A stretch of 6,633 bases of DNA from NCBI GenBank assembly GCA_937893415.1, contig CALBWZ010000173.1, positions 1-6,633 on the forward strand, written 5' to 3'. The stretch is from an uncultured Comamonadaceae bacterium (GTDB lineage Bacteria; Pseudomonadota; Gammaproteobacteria; Burkholderiales; Burkholderiaceae_C). Below the pieces are notes generated by a model. That model was given only the letters and a program-made list of their open reading frames with translations, was not told the origin of the DNA and did not search any database. A program made the position numbers and the translations under genes. This document shows positions 6,337 through 6,633 of the stretch, one piece after another (position 1 is the first letter of the stretch; each line of letters opens with the position of its first letter).

Positions 6337-6342
6337 GAGAGG
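6337..6342 (+). promoter_or_regulatory. Ribosome binding site of the antitoxin-like gene
   Basis: GAGAGG lies 6 nt before ATG6349. It is the strongest Shine-Dalgarno in the window; the other genes here have weak or no recognisable site. It fixes the start of the gene at the right edge. Confidence 0.7.
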
Positions 6343-6348
6343 TTCAGC

Positions 6349-6633
6349 ATGGCAACCGACAACGCACAATCTAAAATAACGACTTCTAAAAAGATCACGC
6401 CAAAAGTAAGGCGATCCTCCGCGCCGCTCAATTGGATGGGGATCAAGACGAAAACATTGCTGCTTTCTGGAATTGAGCGACACGAGTTAATTAAAAGTGG
6501 CTTGAACACCAGCATCTTGAGCGATGCCATCAGTACGTTTAAGAAAGTCCCCCGTCCAGAGCTTTTAATCGCAATCGGACTGAGCAAAAAAACCATCAGT
6601 CGAAATGTGAATTCAAAGCTTGGCCCAAAGCAT
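6349..6633 (+). CDS. Probable Xre/MbcA/ParS-type antitoxin (3' partial)
   Basis: The frame is open from ATG6349 to the window edge, 95 codons with no stop. A Lys/Arg-rich, probably flexible tail (residues 1-35) is followed by LIKSGLNTSILSDAI (47-61) and LLIAIGLSKKTISRNVNSKL (72-91). This pattern resembles the family arrangement (I/L)xxGLPxxxLxxL, a short helix, then a LGISxRTLxRR-like helix-turn-helix and a xLxPExS element, which the window edge cuts after LGPKH. In complete members a DUF2384 toxin-binding region follows, and the next gene is often a RES-domain (NAD-consuming) toxin. Codon use is AT-richer than in dusB, purH or hemL (many AAA, ATT, TTA), which suggests acquired DNA. The dyad promoter fits autoregulation. 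The family call rests on pattern similarity; another HTH regulator remains possible. Confidence 0.6.
   Translation, partial: MATDNAQSKITTSKKITPKVRRSSAPLNWMGIKTKTLLLSGIERHELIKSGLNTSILSDAISTFKKVPRPELLIAIGLSKKTISRNVNSKLGPKH

Noticed and set aside
6264..6596. 110-residue minus-strand open frame
   Set aside because: It covers the plus-strand promoter and the HTH gene; the plus frame has a good promoter, Shine-Dalgarno and family similarity, so this is a shadow.

Overview
The window looks like core chromosome of a betaproteobacterium of order Burkholderiales, most likely family Comamonadaceae. Three things point there: the order rubredoxin / ThiD-like kinase / hemL, the dusB-fis operon running into purH, and the 78-residue short form of Fis. 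The base composition looks only moderately GC-rich, which would suit a freshwater lineage such as Limnohabitans or Rhodoferax. The genus is inference.

Left part (1-2664). The last 25 codons of a plus-strand gene, probably the DNA photolyase phrB, converge on a small minus-strand rubredoxin gene (96-269). A short divergent promoter region follows, then a plus-strand pair: a ThiD-family kinase (366-1337) and hemL (1366-2664, glutamate-1-semialdehyde aminomutase of tetrapyrrole synthesis). The kinase has the ThiD fold but differs at several positions that define HMP/HMP-P kinases, so its usual label is doubtful.

Middle and right (2727-6130). A minus-strand series reads dusB (tRNA-dihydrouridine synthase B), fis (nucleoid protein), purH (last two steps of IMP synthesis), then a small unrecognised gene that starts at or just after the purH stop codon. 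The series has a good sigma70-type promoter upstream of dusB. A 15-bp sequence that fits the E. coli Fis-binding consensus lies on the predicted transcription start, which suggests autoregulation. The fis-purH gap has a 7-bp inverted repeat and a leader stretch of 59 nt without a single G in the transcript, including a run of eight C.

Right edge (6292-6633). Divergent from dusB, a more AT-rich plus-strand gene begins and runs off the end. Its product resembles the HTH part of Xre/MbcA/ParS-type antitoxins. It has a near-consensus promoter, a strong Shine-Dalgarno, and a GGACAT/ATGTCC operator-like dyad centred on the -10 box. This is the expected layout of an autoregulated toxin-antitoxin operon; the toxin gene would lie beyond the window. 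I see no rRNA, tRNA, CRISPR array or insertion sequence, and no stretch over 300 bases lacks a gene.
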